Assembly: GCA_900320225.1 (NCBI GenBank)
Contig: ONRL01000004.1
Span: forward strand, 1 to 44,656
From: an uncultured Lentisphaerota bacterium
Lineage (GTDB): Bacteria > Verrucomicrobiota > Kiritimatiellia > RFP12 > UBA1067
Length of the DNA stretch: 44,656 nt
Reading direction: 5' to 3'
The notes under the pieces were generated by a model. That model saw nothing but the letters and a program-made list of their open reading frames with translations. It was not told where the DNA came from and did no database searches. Position 1 is the first letter of the stretch. Each line of letters begins with the position of its first letter. The translations under genes and the position numbers were made by a program. Of the stretch, positions 24,994-33,222 are shown one piece after another.

Positions 24994-26044
24994 AGGACAT
25001 GCAACTTCCGATCAACACGAGTTGCCAGCTCATGTAAATCCAGGCCAGGAGAATCGGCACGGCCGCGAAGGAACCGTACATGGCGCTGGACTTGGAGATT
25101 CCCACGCCGGCGGTCGTGCAGAGCTTCATCCACCCGCCGACGAGCAACGCCGTGAGGATGCCGGCGCGAAACGACGCGCGGAAACTGACGCGGCGGTTCG
25201 GCATCACCTTCAGGAGCACGGCAAACGCCAACGAGGAGAAGAACAGCGTGACGAAGAAGCCGAACAGGCGCGACGTGAGGAGCCTCACGAGGGAATCCCC
25301 GACCCATCGCGTGTAGCTCGTGGCGCCGAGCGTCGCGTCAAGCGCGGTCTTGACCACGCGGAGAATCGGCAACGACATCGCGAGCGACAAGAACGTCGGC
25401 AGCGCAATGACGATAAACAGGTACAGGATGAACTTCCGCCAGAGAGGGCGCGCCCTGTCGACCAGCCAGATCTCGTTGACCGACGTCTCGACATGCCCCA
25501 GAGTCGAAACAATCGTCCACATCAGGAGCGCGAACCCGATCCAGCCCAGCTTCGTCAAGTCGACTTTGTCAATCCGGTCAAACATCTCGTTCGAGAACTG
25601 GCGCACCTTCCGGGCAAGGTCTTTGGACGCCTCGGCCTTGTAGTTGGCCACCTTGACTTTCTCGTCCACGACGGCCTGCGCGGCGGCGTCTTCCGCGCGC
25701 GGGGCGGTGGCTGCTGCCGCGGCGGCATTCTTCTGCCCCGTCTCGACCTGCGAGATGAAGGCGTCGATCTGGTCGTTGATCTTTTCGCGGGCCAGATTTC
25801 CCAAGCCGCACGCCTTGGCACAGACCATCAACATGCAGATCACCGGCACGAAACCGAGAATCGAGAAATAGGTCAGCCCGGCCGCATGAAGGCCGCACCG
25901 ATGCTGGATGAAGCTCTTGATCGTAGTTGAAACGAAACGGACGAACTGGACGCCCGCGCGCTTCAGAAATCCAGACGCGCTGAGATCAGACTGCCAACAC
26001 CCCTTGTCGTAGAAGGTGACGGCCTCTTTAAGTTTCTTGATCAT
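24944..26044 (-). CDS. YihY/BrkB-family inner membrane protein
   Basis: A 366-residue protein starting at ATG 26044, with AAGGAG 12 bases upstream. About six membrane helices carry the family pattern: HAAGLTYFSILGFVPVICML (the A..L.Y.SLLALFP motif), LMWTIVSTLGHVETSVNEIW, KFILYLFIVIALPTFLSLAM, SLAFAVLLKVMPNRRVSF and KSSAMYGSFAAVPILLAWIY. Between helices 1 and 2 is an Ala/charged insert of about 60 residues (GQKNAAAAAATAPRAEDAAA) that may be a coiled coil. The family function is unsettled, although it was once misnamed RNase BN. It is the first gene after the rplL terminator. Confidence 0.85.
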   Translation of the reverse strand: MIKKLKEAVTFYDKGCWQSDLSASGFLKRAGVQFVRFVSTTIKSFIQHRCGLHAAGLTYFSILGFVPVICMLMVCAKACGLGNLAREKINDQIDAFISQVETGQKNAAAAAATAPRAEDAAAQAVVDEKVKVANYKAEASKDLARKVRQFSNEMFDRIDKVDLTKLGWIGFALLMWTIVSTLGHVETSVNEIWLVDRARPLWRKFILYLFIVIALPTFLSLAMSLPILRVVKTALDATLGATSYTRWVGDSLVRLLTSRLFGFFVTLFFSSLAFAVLLKVMPNRRVSFRASFRAGILTALLVGGWMKLCTTAGVGISKSSAMYGSFAAVPILLAWIYMSWQLVLIGSCMSYAFESLHRGRPVLADG

Positions 26045-26070
26045 TGACAACGAATTCTCCTTAGGCAGAC

Positions 26071-26079
26071 AGTATACCA
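26071..26079 (-). promoter_or_regulatory. Extended -10 (TGG-TATACT) of the yihY operon
   Basis: The minus strand reads TTTTTGG-TATACT-GTCTGCC. Transcription from about 26064 gives a 20-base leader with AAGGAG. It lies just beyond the rplL terminator. Confidence 0.6.
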
Positions 26080-26113
26080 AAAAGAAAATCGTTTGCGGGG
26101 CAGAAAATGAACA

Positions 26114-26145
26114 AAAGGCGCAGTCCGGATCCGGACCGCGCCTTT
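26114..26145 (-). terminator. Intrinsic terminator of the ribosomal protein operon
   Basis: AAAGGCGCAGTCCGG and CCGGACCGCGCCTTT form a 15-position stem with one mismatch around AT. On the minus strand it is followed by TGTTCATTTT. It sits 22 bases after the rplL stop. Confidence 0.8.
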
Positions 26146-26167
26146 CGCAGAGCGGAATGATATCCGC

Positions 26168-26533
26168 TTACTTGATCGTGACCTTGGCGCCGGCCTTCTC
26201 GAGCTGGGCCTTGATCTTCTCGGCGTCTTCCTTCGTGGCGCCTTCCTTGACCGTCTTGGGCGCGCCCTCGACCATGTCCTTGGCGTCCTTGAGGCCGAGA
26301 CCCGTGATCGCGCGGACTTCCTTGATGACCGCGATCTTCTGGGCGCCGGCGGATTCGAGCACCACGTCGAACTCCGTCTTCTCCTCGGCGGGAGCGGCGG
26401 CGGCGGCAGGGCCGGCCACGGCGACGGCGGCAGCGGCGGAAACGCCCCACGCCTCTTCGAGCGCCTTCACGAGTTCGTTGATTTCGAGAACCGTCTTGCC
26501 CGACAGTTCCTTGATGAGTTCTTCATTCGTCAT
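26168..26533 (-). CDS. rplL: 50S ribosomal protein L7/L12
   Basis: A 121-residue acidic stalk protein that recruits translation GTPases. [20 protein letters not shown] is the dimerisation domain, followed by an Ala-rich hinge ([20 protein letters not shown]) and the C-terminal domain with [20 protein letters not shown] and [11 protein letters not shown], the factor-binding face. It lies last in the operon; a terminator follows and no rpoB gene is downstream. Confidence 0.97.
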   Translation of the reverse strand: MTNEELIKELSGKTVLEINELVKALEEAWGVSAAAAVAVAGPAAAAAPAEEKTEFDVVLESAGAQKIAVIKEVRAITGLGLKDAKDMVEGAPKTVKEGATKEDAEKIKAQLEKAGAKVTIK

Positions 26534-26593
26534 TGTCTGTTTCCTTTTTTACTTGTCAACCAACGCCGTGTTTCATGCGCTGGAAACTGTTTC

Positions 26594-26615
26594 GGCGGGC
26601 GCGGGGCACCCGCCC
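26594..26615. repeat. GC-rich palindrome between rplJ and rplL
   Basis: GGCGGG (26594-26599) and CCCGCC (26609-26614) flank CGCGGGGCA in an 87-base gap in the ribosomal operon. It could be a small mobile repeat or a hairpin setting the L10:L12 ratio; the sequence does not decide. Confidence 0.4.
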
Positions 26616-26620
26616 TACCG

Positions 26621-27124
26621 TTACGCGGCGGGAGCCTCTCCGCCTTCCTTCTTGGCCTTCTCGGAGAGCACGCGCGCGAGACGCGTCGCCGGCTCCTTGA
26701 GGAGCATGAGCAACGTGGCGCGGAGCTGGTCCTTGCCGGGCACCTTGGAGAGCGCCTCGACCATCTTGGCGTCCACGATCTTGCCGTCGTAGTCGGCGCC
26801 TTTGACGGACGCGCGGCCCTCGGAGGCCTCGACGAAGTCCATGACGTCCTTGGCGACGGCCGTGACCTCGCCCGAGCCCGTGACGATTGCCGTCGGGCCC
26901 GTGAGCATCTTCTGCACGTCGTCCGACCAGCCTTTCTCCTTGGCGGCCTTCGCGAGGAAGGTGTTCTTCACCACAAGGAGGCGCGAATCGTGCGTCTTGA
27001 GCGCGGCGCGGAGCTTCGCGACCTTGTCGACGGACACGCCACCGTAGTTCAGGATGAAGCAGTATTCCGACGCCTTGACGCGGTCGACCACTTCGTTGAG
27101 GATTGCGACTTTTTCAATTCTCAT
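26621..27124 (-). CDS. rplJ: 50S ribosomal protein L10
   Basis: A 167-residue base of the L12 stalk that binds 23S rRNA. NYGGVSVDKVAKLRAALKTH and VVKNTFLAKAAKEKGW are the conserved RNA-binding blocks, GPTAIVTG the following loop, and the Leu/Ala-rich C-terminal helix (ATLLMLLKEPATRLARVL) binds L12 dimers. It lies 13 bases after rplA; the spacing leaves little room for the long autoregulatory leader seen in enterobacteria. Confidence 0.96.
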   Translation of the reverse strand: MRIEKVAILNEVVDRVKASEYCFILNYGGVSVDKVAKLRAALKTHDSRLLVVKNTFLAKAAKEKGWSDDVQKMLTGPTAIVTGSGEVTAVAKDVMDFVEASEGRASVKGADYDGKIVDAKMVEALSKVPGKDQLRATLLMLLKEPATRLARVLSEKAKKEGGEAPAA

Positions 27125-27137
27125 GGTTCAAACTCCT

Positions 27138-27827
27138 TTACTCAGCCTGCTCCAGGATGCAGGGGACACCCACGCCCATCGTGGAGGAGAGCGTCAAGGA
27201 GCGGATGAACGCACCCTTGACCGTGGCGGGTTTCGCGGCCTGCACGGCCTCGACGACGGCCTTGACGTTCGCGACGAGCTTGTCGGCCTCGAAGGAGACC
27301 TTGCCCGCGATCACGCAGCAGTTGCCCGTCTTGTCCATGCGGAAATCGACCTTGCCGGCCTTTGCATCCTTGACCGCCGTGGCGGGATCGTCCGTCACAG
27401 TGCCGGTCTTCGGGTTCGGCATGAGGCCGCGGGGACCGAGCACGCGGGCGCACTTGCGCACGCTCTTCATCGCCTCGACCGTGGCGATCGCCACGTCGAA
27501 GTCGGTCCAACCGCCCAAGACCTTCTCGATGAGGTCGTCCATGCCCACGAAATCGGCGCCGGCGGTCTTCGCCTCCTCGGCATGGTCGCCGCCCGCGAAC
27601 ACGAGCACCTTGACCTTCTTGCCCGAACCGGCGGGGAGCTTCACGACGCCGCGAACCGGGGTGTCGGTCTTCTTCGTGTCGGCGCCGAGGCGCATCGACA
27701 CGTCGACGGTCTCGTCGAACTTCGCGCCGGGATGCTTCTTGATGAAGGCAACGGCCTCCTCGATTGAAACGGGCTTCTTCGGCGCCGCCTTCAGAGCGGC
27801 CCTGTACTTCTTGCTGTGCTTAGCCAT
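27138..27827 (-). CDS. rplA: 50S ribosomal protein L1
   Basis: A 229-residue L1-stalk protein that also represses its own mRNA in many bacteria. MAKHSKKYRAALKAA at ATG 27827, FDETVDVSMRLGADTKKTDT, VRGVVKLPAGSGK, LGPRGLMPNPKTGTVTDD and GAFIRSLTLSSTMGVG are standard L1 blocks. It lies 13 bases after rplK. Confidence 0.97.
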   Translation of the reverse strand: MAKHSKKYRAALKAAPKKPVSIEEAVAFIKKHPGAKFDETVDVSMRLGADTKKTDTPVRGVVKLPAGSGKKVKVLVFAGGDHAEEAKTAGADFVGMDDLIEKVLGGWTDFDVAIATVEAMKSVRKCARVLGPRGLMPNPKTGTVTDDPATAVKDAKAGKVDFRMDKTGNCCVIAGKVSFEADKLVANVKAVVEAVQAAKPATVKGAFIRSLTLSSTMGVGVPCILEQAE

Positions 27828-27840
27828 TGTACCGCTCCTT

Positions 27841-28266
27841 TCAGTCCACGACTTCAATGCCCATGTTGCGGGCAGTGCCGGCAATCATGCGGATGGCCGC
27901 TTCGACGTCGGTCGTGTTCAAGTCGGCCTTCTTCATCTCGACGATCTTCGCGAGCTGGGCCTTGGTGACCTTGCCGACCTTGTTCTTGTTCGGAACGCCC
28001 GAGCCCTTCGCGAGCCCTGCTTCCTTCTTGAGCAGCACGCTCGCCGGCGGCGACTTGAACTGCAGCGAGAAGCTACGGTCCTGATACACCGTGATGATCA
28101 CGGGGATGACGAGACCCGCCTGCTTCTGGGTCTTTGCGTTGAACTCCTTGCAGAACGCCATGATGTTGACGCCTGCCGAACCGAGGGCGGGACCCACCGG
28201 CGGCGCAGGATTCGCGGCACCTGCCGGAATCTGGAGCTTGACTACGCCCTTGACTTTCTTGGCCAT
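27841..28266 (-). CDS. rplK: 50S ribosomal protein L11
   Basis: A 141-residue GTPase-centre protein. [20 protein letters not shown] and [15 protein letters not shown] form the N-terminal domain; the C-terminal rRNA-binding domain ends [12 protein letters not shown]. Normal length, with the expected place between nusG and rplA. Confidence 0.97.
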   Translation of the reverse strand: MAKKVKGVVKLQIPAGAANPAPPVGPALGSAGVNIMAFCKEFNAKTQKQAGLVIPVIITVYQDRSFSLQFKSPPASVLLKKEAGLAKGSGVPNKNKVGKVTKAQLAKIVEMKKADLNTTDVEAAIRMIAGTARNMGIEVVD

Positions 28267-28339
28267 TTCTCTTGCCTTTTACTTTTTCCGCGAACCCTCC
28301 CGGCGTCCAACCGGTGCAGACGGATCCGCAAAACACGCG

Positions 28340-28954
28340 TCAACTGCCAGGTTCAAGGGAGGCCATCTCCTCAGCAGAGACTTTCTCCACCTGCCAGTAT
28401 TCCGCGTCGACAGGGGCCTTCCGACCGAAGATCTGAACTTCAACCGTCAGTTTGCCCTTATCGGGATCGACCATTATGACGGTGCCCACCTGACCCAGGA
28501 AGGCACCCTCCTTTATTTTCACCATCATGCCGACGGTAAATTCAACGTTCGGACGCGGCCGCGAGGACCCGCCCGTGGGCTTATCCGAGAGAATCGCCTC
28601 CACTTCGTCCTGCCGAAGCGGCATCGGGCGCTGCTGGAGCCAGCTGCCAATCACCCCCGGCGTCTCGCGCAGGAACTGCCACGTCTCCGGCACCACCGCG
28701 CGCGCACCCGTTTCCTTGTCAATGCCGCCGCCCTCTTGGTAAAGGGCCAACTGCACGAGCACGTAGCCCGGAAAAACCTTCTTCGTCAGAATGCGCTTCT
28801 TCCCGTCCTTCGTATCGGTGACCTTCTCGGTGGGAATCCGGCATTCGCCGATGTACTCCTCCATCCCCTCCATCGGAACGCGCGCCTTGATGGAGTCCCT
28901 GACCTTGTTTTCCTTTCCGGTCAGCGTCTGGAGGACGAACCACTCTTTCTTCAT
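28340..28954 (-). CDS. nusG: Transcription antitermination factor NusG
   Basis: A 204-residue protein, slightly longer than the usual ~180. EWFVLQTLTGKENKVRDSI starts the NGN domain, which binds the RNA polymerase clamp; KKVFPGYVLVQLAL is conserved there. A short insert (YQEGGGIDKETGARAVVPE) explains the extra length. The C-terminal KOW domain is VGMMVKIKEGAFLGQVGTV, which contacts Rho or S10. It lies 13 bases after secE. Confidence 0.96.
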   Translation of the reverse strand: MKKEWFVLQTLTGKENKVRDSIKARVPMEGMEEYIGECRIPTEKVTDTKDGKKRILTKKVFPGYVLVQLALYQEGGGIDKETGARAVVPETWQFLRETPGVIGSWLQQRPMPLRQDEVEAILSDKPTGGSSRPRPNVEFTVGMMVKIKEGAFLGQVGTVIMVDPDKGKLTVEVQIFGRKAPVDAEYWQVEKVSAEEMASLEPGS

Positions 28955-28967
28955 CGCAACCCCCTTG

Positions 28968-29168
28968 TTACGCGCCGAGGTGGACGATCTTGATGAAGAG
29001 CTGGATCACTTTGTCGCAGACCAGCGTCGTAACCGCCAAGATGAAAATGAACGCAATCACGACCAGCGTCGAATCATAGCACTCGCGCGAGGTGGGCCAC
29101 GTGACCCGACGCGCCTCGCCGCCGACTTCGGAGAGGTAACCCTTGATCTTCAGGAAAAGCTCTTTCAT
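28968..29168 (-). CDS. secE: Preprotein translocase subunit SecE
   Basis: A 66-residue single-helix SecE. GGEARRVTWPTSRECYDSTL is the family signature (amphipathic helix and WP.R motif), followed by the membrane span VVIAFIFILAVTTLVCDKVI. It lies between tRNA-Trp and nusG, the common bacterial order. Confidence 0.95.
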   Translation of the reverse strand: MKELFLKIKGYLSEVGGEARRVTWPTSRECYDSTLVVIAFIFILAVTTLVCDKVIQLFIKIVHLGA

Positions 29169-29187
29169 CTCATCCTCAAAAACGTTT

Positions 29188-29261
29188 TGGCAGGGTAGGA
29201 GGGAATCGAACCCCCATAGGCGGTTTTGGAGACCGCTGCACTGCCATTGTGCTACTACCCT
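29188..29261 (-). tRNA. tRNA-Trp (anticodon CCA)
   Basis: 74 bases on the minus strand. Acceptor arms AGGGTAG and CTACCCT pair fully, the discriminator is G and CCA is encoded. D-arm AGCACAATGGCAGTGC, anticodon loop CTCCAAA with CCA, and T-arm GGGGGTTCGATTCCCTC are all present. Confidence 0.95.
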
Positions 29262-29274
29262 AACCGGAAATCGA

Positions 29275-29427
29275 TTACTTGACTTCTTTGTGCACGGTGC
29301 GCTTGCGGTCGAACGGGCAGTACTTCACCTTCTCGATACGCTCGGTCATCGTACGCTTGTTGCGCGTCGTCGTATAGTTGCGGCGCTTGCACTCGGTACA
29401 CGCGAGAATAGCCAAATCACGGGGCAT
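29275..29427 (-). CDS. rpmG: 50S ribosomal protein L33
   Basis: A 50-residue protein read directly from the minus strand: [20 protein letters not shown], then [20 protein letters not shown] and [14 protein letters not shown] is the first half of the zinc ribbon; the second pair is only one Cys (YCPFD), so zinc binding may be incomplete. GGAAGG precedes the start. It lies between tuf and tRNA-Trp, as in many genomes. Confidence 0.95.
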   Translation of the reverse strand: MPRDLAILACTECKRRNYTTTRNKRTMTERIEKVKYCPFDRKRTVHKEVK

Positions 29428-29474
29428 GGTATCAAATCCTTCCGTTCCCTTTGAGCTGAATCAGCCCGCCCTCC

Positions 29475-29502
29475 GTCCCGGCCGACCACATCGGGCCGGG
29501 AC
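29475..29502 (-). other. Hairpin between tuf and rpmG
   Basis: GTCCCGGCC (29475-29483) and GGCCGGGAC (29494-29502) form a 9-bp GC-rich stem in the 111-base gap after tuf. There is no T-run, so processing, mRNA stabilisation or partial attenuation are all possible. Confidence 0.5.
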
Positions 29503-29538
29503 TCGGGGCAGGCATCTCACAGAAGAACGCTTCGTTTG

Positions 29539-30750
<1,212 letters not shown>

Positions 30751-30789
30751 TTTTATCTCCTGTGAGTTGTGTTTGGTGCCAATCGCAAA

Positions 30790-30865
<76 letters not shown>

Positions 30866-30888
30866 GCCTATTTTTGACAAGCCCGAAT

Positions 30889-30917
30889 AGTATACATGAA
30901 TCAGTGAGGCGGCGCAA
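30889..30917 (-). promoter_or_regulatory. Promoter of the tRNA-Thr/tuf/secE-nusG-rpl operon
   Basis: The minus strand reads TTGCGC (30917-30912), a 17-base spacer and TATACT (30894-30889), about 23 bases before the tRNA-Thr 5' end. Confidence 0.65.
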
Positions 30918-31015
30918 GGGGGTAAATTGAGAAATTTTGTCGGGCGGCGCACCCTCGAACGCCCCTCCTTCCCGGTCACGCGACACGCAAAGCTATCCGC
31001 ACCTTCGCCATCATA

Positions 31016-33031
31016 CTACTCCACCGCCCGCCTCACGCACGCGCCGTCGCGGAACACCGCCTCCACCGTCTTGCCGCCCGGCGCACGCAGACGGAACGCG
31101 AAATCGCGCCAGGACGCAGGCACGGCGGGCGCAAGCTTGATGTCGTCTCCCTCGCCCTGCAGCAGCATCTCGTTCACCGCCTGCACGAACGTGCCCTGCG
31201 GCGACGAACACCACGGACAGCTCCTGTACGCCGGCTCGTTGATCTCGAAGATCTCGGCGAACGCGCCCGCACTCGCCGCCGCCCGCGTGAGGTTGCGGTA
31301 CGCGCCCGCGCCGTCGCCGAGGCGCGCCTGCGCCCCCGCGAGCCACGCCGCGTACCACGTGCAGATGCGCGTCCCCACCGAATACATGTTCCCCACGGAA
31401 AGCCCGTTCTCCTCGAAGTCCGCGATCGCCGCCAACTGGCGCAAATCGTCCGCCGGCACGGTGCCGTAGGGGAGAATCCCGGAGAGCACGCCCACGCTCC
31501 GCTCCGCCGCCCCCTCGAACGGCAGGTAGCGCGTGCCGTCGGACGGCAAGTCGCGCCTCAGCGCGACGGCCAGCCGACGCCATTCCGCCGCCTCGACATC
31601 GTCCACGCCCAGCAGCAGCGCCCCTTCCGCCGCCTTCTCGAAGCAGAAGATCGCGCCGCAGGTCGTGAGGTAGGCGTTGCGGACCGGACAGGGCAGGCGC
31701 TCCAGGTCGCAGAGTGGACCGAGGATCGTGCGTCCGTCCTTCGTCTCCCACACGAGATGCGTCTGGAAGTACTGCGCGCACCCCTTCACCACCGGATAGA
31801 CCGTATTGCGCAGCAGGTCCCTGTCGCCCGTGTAACGCCAGGCCGTCCAGCACTCCAGCGAGATGTTGCCAAGATGGAGGTAGTGGTCGAGCCAGCGCCC
31901 CTTCTTCGAGAACTCGCTGAAGTCCTCCAGCGTCTGCCAGTTGTAGCGGAGACCGCAGTCGGGGCTGCGCTTCACGTTGCCGGCGCGGGCATGCGCGGAG
32001 CGCCGATGGGCTTCGCTCCCCCAGAACTTGGCGACCTTGACGGCCTCTGGCACGTGTCCGGACGCGCAGAGCGCCGGACCGAAGAAGGTGAAGCCGAAGA
32101 ACGCGCCGTGCCAGTGCGTCGGCAGGATGCCCACGGGGATCGACCACTGCGTGCTCCAGCACTTGAGGTTGTAGAGCGCGGTGTAGTAAATCTCCTGGAT
32201 GCGCGCGTCCGGAATGGAGATGTACGTGTCGCCCCAGAACGCGCGCCAGGCGTCGGTGTGCGCGCGCAACAGGCCGTCCCATCCCGCCGCGCGCACGGAC
32301 GCAACGTCGGGCTTGCGCGCGTCGAGCGAGTCGCGGAACACGAGGAAGAAGCGGACCGTCCCCCGCGGCCGGTCGAGCGTGAGGCGCAATCCCTTGTCAA
32401 TCGTCTCGGCGCGCGCCGCGGGCGCGTCCGAGAACACGGTGACGGTTCCGTCGATCGAGTTCTTCTCCCGGTCGATGGAGAACGCCACCTCGCCCAGCTT
32501 GAACGCGGCCGTGGTGTTGAGCGGCAGGCGCACGTCCGTTCCCGTCCGGCGGAACACGTAGTCGAAGGCGTAACGCTCGACGTCGCCGGAGAACCGCTTC
32601 TCCACCGCGATCACGGCCGTGTGCTGCGCGACGAACGCCGTCGAGTCGATGCGGACACCTCCCGCGTACACGTTCTCGCAGATCGAGAGCGCGTTCGTGA
32701 TGTCGAGCGTCTGCCGCCATTTCACCGGCTTCGCATCCGCATCGCCGGCGAGCGAGACGTGCTCTTCGATGCGGCCGAACGCGGCGAGTTTGCCGTTCTC
32801 GGTGCGCCGGGCCGCGCGGTAGATGCCCGGCAGGTACTTCTCGCCGACTGCGTGGATCGTCTTGTAGCTCGGCACGTCCTGGAACTGGCAGTTGCGGTAG
32901 TCGATCAGCATGCCGACGTCGCCGTTCGCGAGAATCGGCGGGGAATACTGCCCGGCCATCGCATCCGTCGCCACCCGCTCGCCGACGACGGCGAGCGGAA
33001 TCGCCAGCAAAATCACACCGATTTTCTTCAT
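31016..33031 (-). CDS. Six-hairpin glycosidase (GH95/GH65-like)
   Basis: A 671-residue protein starting at ATG 33031 with GAAGGG upstream. MKKIGVILLAIPLAVVG is a signal peptide. The N-terminal beta-domain contains SPPILANGDVGMLIDYRNCQ; the (alpha/alpha)6 catalytic part has YYTALYNLKCWSTQWSIPVG, FFGFTFFGPAL, LGNISLECWTAWRYTGDRDL and EIFEINEPAYRSCPWCSSPQ. The C-terminus (LQGEGDDIKLAPAVPASWRD) is the beta-sandwich end typical of GH95, GH65 and relatives. The catalytic acid is not securely placed. It lies downstream of a GH29 fucosidase, so GH95-type fucose or galactose removal is a reasonable inference. Confidence 0.78.
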   Translation of the reverse strand: MKKIGVILLAIPLAVVGERVATDAMAGQYSPPILANGDVGMLIDYRNCQFQDVPSYKTIHAVGEKYLPGIYRAARRTENGKLAAFGRIEEHVSLAGDADAKPVKWRQTLDITNALSICENVYAGGVRIDSTAFVAQHTAVIAVEKRFSGDVERYAFDYVFRRTGTDVRLPLNTTAAFKLGEVAFSIDREKNSIDGTVTVFSDAPAARAETIDKGLRLTLDRPRGTVRFFLVFRDSLDARKPDVASVRAAGWDGLLRAHTDAWRAFWGDTYISIPDARIQEIYYTALYNLKCWSTQWSIPVGILPTHWHGAFFGFTFFGPALCASGHVPEAVKVAKFWGSEAHRRSAHARAGNVKRSPDCGLRYNWQTLEDFSEFSKKGRWLDHYLHLGNISLECWTAWRYTGDRDLLRNTVYPVVKGCAQYFQTHLVWETKDGRTILGPLCDLERLPCPVRNAYLTTCGAIFCFEKAAEGALLLGVDDVEAAEWRRLAVALRRDLPSDGTRYLPFEGAAERSVGVLSGILPYGTVPADDLRQLAAIADFEENGLSVGNMYSVGTRICTWYAAWLAGAQARLGDGAGAYRNLTRAAASAGAFAEIFEINEPAYRSCPWCSSPQGTFVQAVNEMLLQGEGDDIKLAPAVPASWRDFAFRLRAPGGKTVEAVFRDGACVRRAVE

Positions 33032-33044
33032 GCTCGGATGCCCT

Positions 33045-33205
33045 TCAGAGGTCGAACTTGACGAGGAAGTGCGCGGAGCCGGATGAGTGGAGCGCGCGGC
33101 GCACGGCGCCGGTCTCGACCGAGAAGTCCGCCGACAGCTCCGCGCCCTGCGCGAACGCCCCGCCAACGCAAAAGTGATACCTACCGCCAATCTGCACATG
33201 TTCAT
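33045..33205 (-). pseudogene. Short frameshifted secreted-protein remnant
   Basis: AAGGAG precedes ATG 33205 and reads MNMCRLAVGITFALAG, a signal peptide start. One extra G in the GGGG run would continue it as AFAQGAELSADFSVETGAVR and RALHSSGSAHFLVKFDL before a stop at 33045. AFAQGAEL matches the signal peptide end of the GH29 gene upstream, and VETGAVRRALHSSG resembles the start of secreted arabinofuranosidase/GH39-type enzymes. I read it as a deleted and frameshifted remnant of a glycosidase. Confidence 0.45.
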
Positions 33206-33222
33206 GTCACAACACTCCTTAT

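Noticed and set aside
23458-25155. Plus-strand ORF of 565 codons
   Set aside because: Antisense of the metalloprotease gene, which carries HEAFHQY and NEG motifs.
26534-26620. L12 leader riboswitch or L10 binding site
   Set aside because: Only one GC-rich palindrome is visible; no kink-turn or known L10-leader pattern could be traced by eye.
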